A stretch of DNA of 64,000 nt, taken from assembly GCF_900454495.1 (NCBI RefSeq), contig NZ_UGSI01000001.1, positions 2,480,001 through 2,544,000 on the forward strand, in the 5' to 3' direction. Source of the DNA: Paenibacillus macerans (GTDB taxonomy: Bacteria; Bacillota; Bacilli; Paenibacillales; Paenibacillaceae). The notes below the pieces were generated by a model. That model had not been told where the DNA came from. It did no database searches and saw only the letters and a program-made list of their open reading frames with translations. Made by a program: the position numbers and the translations under genes. Below, in pieces: positions 62,935 to 64,000 of the stretch (position 1 is its first letter; each line of letters opens with the position of its first letter).

Positions 62935-63519
62935 TTGGCAAACTTCTCTGATGGGAAATACCAGCTTATTTTAAACGCGGCCATGGAGGTCATAACGGAA
63001 AAAGGATATGATAAGACGGTTATTTCGGATATCGTAAAAAAAGCGGGCGTTGCCCAAGGAACGTTTTATTTATATTTCTCATCCAAAAAAGCGTTAATCC
63101 CCGCGATTGCGGATCATCTTCTTAGCATCACTTTTGGTAAAATCAAAGAAAAAGCACAGGATAAAGAAAGCTTTTGGGACGTTTTGGAGGTTGTAATAAG
63201 CGAAACCTTCGACATCACCGATTCATACAAAGAAATCCTTGTCCTTTGTTATTCCGGTCTTGCGATCGATCATTCCATGGAAAAATGGGAAGCCATCTAT
63301 TCTCCTTATTATGATTGGCTTGAGAACATATTAGTGAAAGCCATGAACAATAATGAGATCGTCAGCGATCTTCATGCCAAATGGACGGCCAAACTTCTCA
63401 TCAATCTGATTGAAAATGCTGCCGAACGATTTTATATCGGACTTGAACAAGAAGAACCCCTGGACGTTTATAAGACGCGGGTATTTCATTTCATCAAGAG
63501 ATCATTATGGAGAAACTGA
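62935..63519 (+). CDS. TetR-family repressor
   Basis: 194 residues from TTG at 62935, after GGAGGGGG; an ATG at 62928 is out of frame. The N-terminal HTH (VISDIVKKAGVAQGTFYLYF) is typical; the rest is an all-helical ligand domain. Two related operators, before this gene and before the SMR pair, indicate that it represses itself and the efflux genes until an inducing drug or cation binds. Confidence 0.92.
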   Translation: MANFSDGKYQLILNAAMEVITEKGYDKTVISDIVKKAGVAQGTFYLYFSSKKALIPAIADHLLSITFGKIKEKAQDKESFWDVLEVVISETFDITDSYKEILVLCYSGLAIDHSMEKWEAIYSPYYDWLENILVKAMNNNEIVSDLHAKWTAKLLINLIENAAERFYIGLEQEEPLDVYKTRVFHFIKRSLWRN

Positions 63520-63561
63520 AGCAAAGTACCGGCAAATCTGCATTTATTTTTTTGAATTATT

Positions 63562-63580
63562 ATGACTGACGTTCATTCAT
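63562..63580 (+). promoter_or_regulatory. Second TetR operator before the SMR genes
   Basis: ATGACTGACGTTCATTCAT keeps the right half and spacing of the perfect operator at 62891-62909, with a degenerate left half. It lies 48 bases before the SMR start. Confidence 0.7.
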
Positions 63581-63627
63581 TAATCGTGCGGTGACTTTTT
63601 TTGAATTTTCGGAAAGGAAAAGGGTCT

Positions 63628-63975
63628 ATGAATAAAGGTTGGATTTTTGTCCTTTTAACTTCTCTATTCGAATTGCTTTGGGTCTTTGGATTCAATGTTG
63701 CCGATACTTGGTGGCACTGGGTTATCATCATGGTCATAATTCTCGTCGATATGCAGTTTCTTGCAAAAGCCTGCGAGTCATTGCCGACCGGCACCGTTTA
63801 CGCCGTTTTTGCAGCCGCAGGTACAGTGGGCACGGCCCTAATGGACATCCTGATTTTTGATGGGGAATTCAGCATTGCAAAAGGTCTGTTTATGGGGATT
63901 CTGGTCATTGGGGTAATTGCCTTAAAACTATTCGACAATAAGCCGGAAACCGGATCGGCAAAAGGAGTTCGTTAA
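63628..63975 (+). CDS. Small multidrug resistance (SMR) subunit, paired type
   Basis: 115 residues from ATG at 63628 (AAGGAAAAGG upstream); an earlier in-frame start at 63601 is rejected. Four membrane helices, the essential glutamate in FELLWVFGF at residue 13, and GTVYAVFAAAGTVGTALMD typical of SMR proteins. It exports cationic drugs or guanidinium-like compounds by proton exchange, with the partner subunit encoded one base later. Confidence 0.93.
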   Translation: MNKGWIFVLLTSLFELLWVFGFNVADTWWHWVIIMVIILVDMQFLAKACESLPTGTVYAVFAAAGTVGTALMDILIFDGEFSIAKGLFMGILVIGVIALKLFDNKPETGSAKGVR

Positions 63976-63976
63976 T

Positions 63977-64000
63977 ATGGGTTGGCTATTCGTATTGATT
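63977..64000 (+). CDS. Second SMR subunit, start only
   Basis: ATG at 63977 with AAAGGAG upstream begins MGWLFVLI, matching the start of SMR partner subunits; the gene runs off the window. The pair resembles YkkCD/EbrAB-type heteromers. Confidence 0.75.

Noticed and set aside
63520..63627. Guanidine (ykkC-type) riboswitch before the SMR genes
   Set aside because: The leader is short and AT-rich, and no conserved ykkC core was seen; the TetR operator explains regulation.

Overview
The window reads as chromosomal DNA of a Paenibacillus-like soil Firmicute. Supporting signs are strong AGGAGG ribosome binding sites, frequent GTG and TTG starts, carbohydrate ABC importers of the LplABC type without their own ATPase, YesM/YesN two-component pairs, cre-like CcpA sites, a secreted enzyme with S-layer homology (SLH) domains, and a Zur-type zinc box. 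No rRNA, complete tRNA, CRISPR array, transposase or phage gene was seen. Species assignment is inference.

Layout. 0-5.2 kb: the end of an AraC-type response regulator, a two-gene sugar oxidoreductase/epimerase operon with a divergent AraC regulator, and a LacI regulator. 5.7-16.8 kb: a complete citrate fermentation cluster, all on the minus strand: 2-hydroxycarboxylate transporter, hybrid sensor kinase, citD, citE, citF, malic enzyme, citC, citX, citG, with an OmpR-type response regulator just upstream. 17-21.3 kb: sugar ABC importer with a Gfo/Idh/MocA dehydrogenase. 21.3-24.2 kb: a gene-poor patch with repeats, a piece of an SLH gene, a 5' fragment of a tRNA-Leu and a low-GC AraC gene. 24.2-36.1 kb: a polysaccharide locus with an SLH-anchored family 8 polysaccharide lyase, a GH130 enzyme, an LplABC-type importer and a divergent membrane-bound AraC regulator. 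36.2-38.6 kb: a GH4 enzyme and divergent LacI regulator. 38.6-44.5 kb: a NikABCDE-type metal/peptide importer and a divergent methyltransferase sharing a Zur-box promoter. 45-57.4 kb: a second polysaccharide locus with a YesMN pair, LplABC-type importer, a large glycosidase, an unusual nucleoside-hydrolase/GH42 chimera and GH43. 57.6-64 kb: a PTS EIIA remnant, a high-GC acyltransferase-like membrane protein, a response regulator/kinase/lipoprotein operon, and a TetR regulator with a paired SMR efflux system that runs off the window.

How the parts work together. Citrate would enter through the 2HCT carrier and be split by citrate lyase (CitDEF, matured by CitC, CitX and CitG); oxaloacetate would go to pyruvate through the malic enzyme. 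The polysaccharide loci pair a sensor with an importer and mainly cytoplasmic glycosidases, so polymers would be cut outside (PL8-SLH) and oligosaccharides finished inside. cre-like sites near citS, the PL8 gene, the YesM gene and its importer suggest shared carbon catabolite control.

Most notable observations: a 216-bp repeat present twice (935-1150 and 44751-44966) whose hairpins carry compensatory changes; a Zur box placed exactly between -35 and -10 of a NikABCDE-type operon; an in-frame nucleoside hydrolase/GH42 C-terminal fusion; two further families of palindromic intergenic repeats; and a truncated tRNA-Leu beside a low-GC gene.
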